Shown: piece by piece, positions 63,855-64,000 of the stretch
Numbering within the stretch: the stretch's first letter is position 1
How the letters are laid out: each line of letters starts with the position of its first letter
Assembly: GCA_963836695.1 (NCBI GenBank)
Contig: CAWIKX010000007.1
Coordinates: 186,001 to 250,000, forward strand
DNA from: Roseiarcus sp963836695
GTDB taxonomy: Bacteria; Pseudomonadota; Alphaproteobacteria; Rhizobiales; Beijerinckiaceae
Reading direction: 5' to 3'
Length of the DNA stretch: 64,000 bases
The notes under the pieces: generated by a model
Seen by the model: the letters and a program-made list of their open reading frames with translations, nothing else
What the model was told of the DNA's origin: nothing
Database searches by the model: none
Translations under genes and position numbers: made by a program

Positions 63855-64000
63855 ATGACGCTTCCCATCAAAGGTCACTCTCATGGGCCCGGACCCTTGG
63901 GACTCTTACGCGGGGGCGACGGCGGAATGGCCCACCGGCCCATCGGTGGTTTATGGGACGACGGGGGATGGGCCCCCGGCCCGATAGGAACCTTGTGGGA
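63855..64000 (+). CDS. Partial repeat protein, Gly/Pro/Trp-rich (runs off the window)
   Basis: From ATG 63855 the frame is open to the window end (48 codons). The translation contains about three imperfect copies of a 13-16 residue unit with consensus P-[IL]-G-x-L-[WL]-x-[DG]-[DG]-G-G-x-A: PLGLLRGGDGGMA, PIGGLWDDGGWA, and PIGTLW at the edge. It looks like the start of a repetitive surface or beta-structured protein, but a GC-rich repeat can also give such a pattern by chance. No family is recognised. Confidence 0.35.
   Translation, partial: MTLPIKGHSHGPGPLGLLRGGDGGMAHRPIGGLWDDGGWAPGPIGTLW

Noticed and set aside
1..64000. tRNA, rRNA and CRISPR sequences
   Set aside because: Intergenic gaps were read on both strands for cloverleaf-like and repeat-spacer patterns, and none was seen. 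Small non-coding RNAs cannot be excluded by eye.

Overview
The window is GC-rich, densely coding bacterial chromosome. It most likely comes from an alphaproteobacterium of the order Hyphomicrobiales (Rhizobiales). The grounds are the codon bias, the PhaA/PhaB pair, PaoABC-, MmsA-, FkbM- and RimK-type genes, and an erythritol-type sugar locus like those of rhizobia and brucellae. The genus cannot be named from the sequence. No rRNA, tRNA, CRISPR array, transposase or phage gene was found.

Layout. 1-3750: a CaiB-type CoA-transferase cut by the window edge, a nitroreductase and a metallo-beta-lactamase-fold hydrolase. 4393-13387: a coenzyme F420 island with the biosynthesis genes (fused cofG/cofH, cofC, cofD, cofE) and five predicted F420 users (an Fgd-like glucose-6-phosphate dehydrogenase, two luciferase-like oxidoreductases, a PPOX-fold and a Ddn-fold enzyme). 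13940-21172: housekeeping and accessory genes (methyltransferases, a Uma2 nuclease, mmsA, a broken lysR, an FkbM methyltransferase, a quinone reductase). 21437-25268: a PaoABC-type molybdenum aldehyde oxidoreductase. 25587-31999: a four-gene signalling operon in which two hybrid histidine kinases flank CheR and CheB. 32103-35046: a hydantoinase/amidohydrolase pair. 35145-37117: phaA and phaB for polyhydroxyalkanoate synthesis. 37262-45700: a GNAT and RimK pair, a B12-binding radical SAM protein, a PEP-CTERM protein, a LuxR-type regulator and membrane proteins. 46460-54033: a PotDABC-like ABC importer followed by a polysaccharide deacetylase, two SDRs and an amidase, with a divergent MarR regulator. 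54203-63538: a tetritol/tetrulose (erythritol, threitol, erythrulose) utilisation locus.

The tetritol locus is the most unusual part. A ribose-type ABC importer, a dehydrogenase, an RpiB-type isomerase and a SorC-type regulator lie on the minus strand. The regulator reads without a stop into a complete DhaK domain that keeps its substrate-binding residues, but no DhaL (ATP-binding) domain is present. A LerI-type isomerase is on the plus strand, and relics of an eryB/glpD gene and of a second dhaK gene lie beside it. A ketotetrose-sensing regulator formed by fusion is the leading hypothesis.

Caution. At least six otherwise intact genes are split by one extra base in a short homopolymer. This could be sequencing error, so every frameshift call, and the SorC-DhaK fusion itself, needs confirmation from independent reads.
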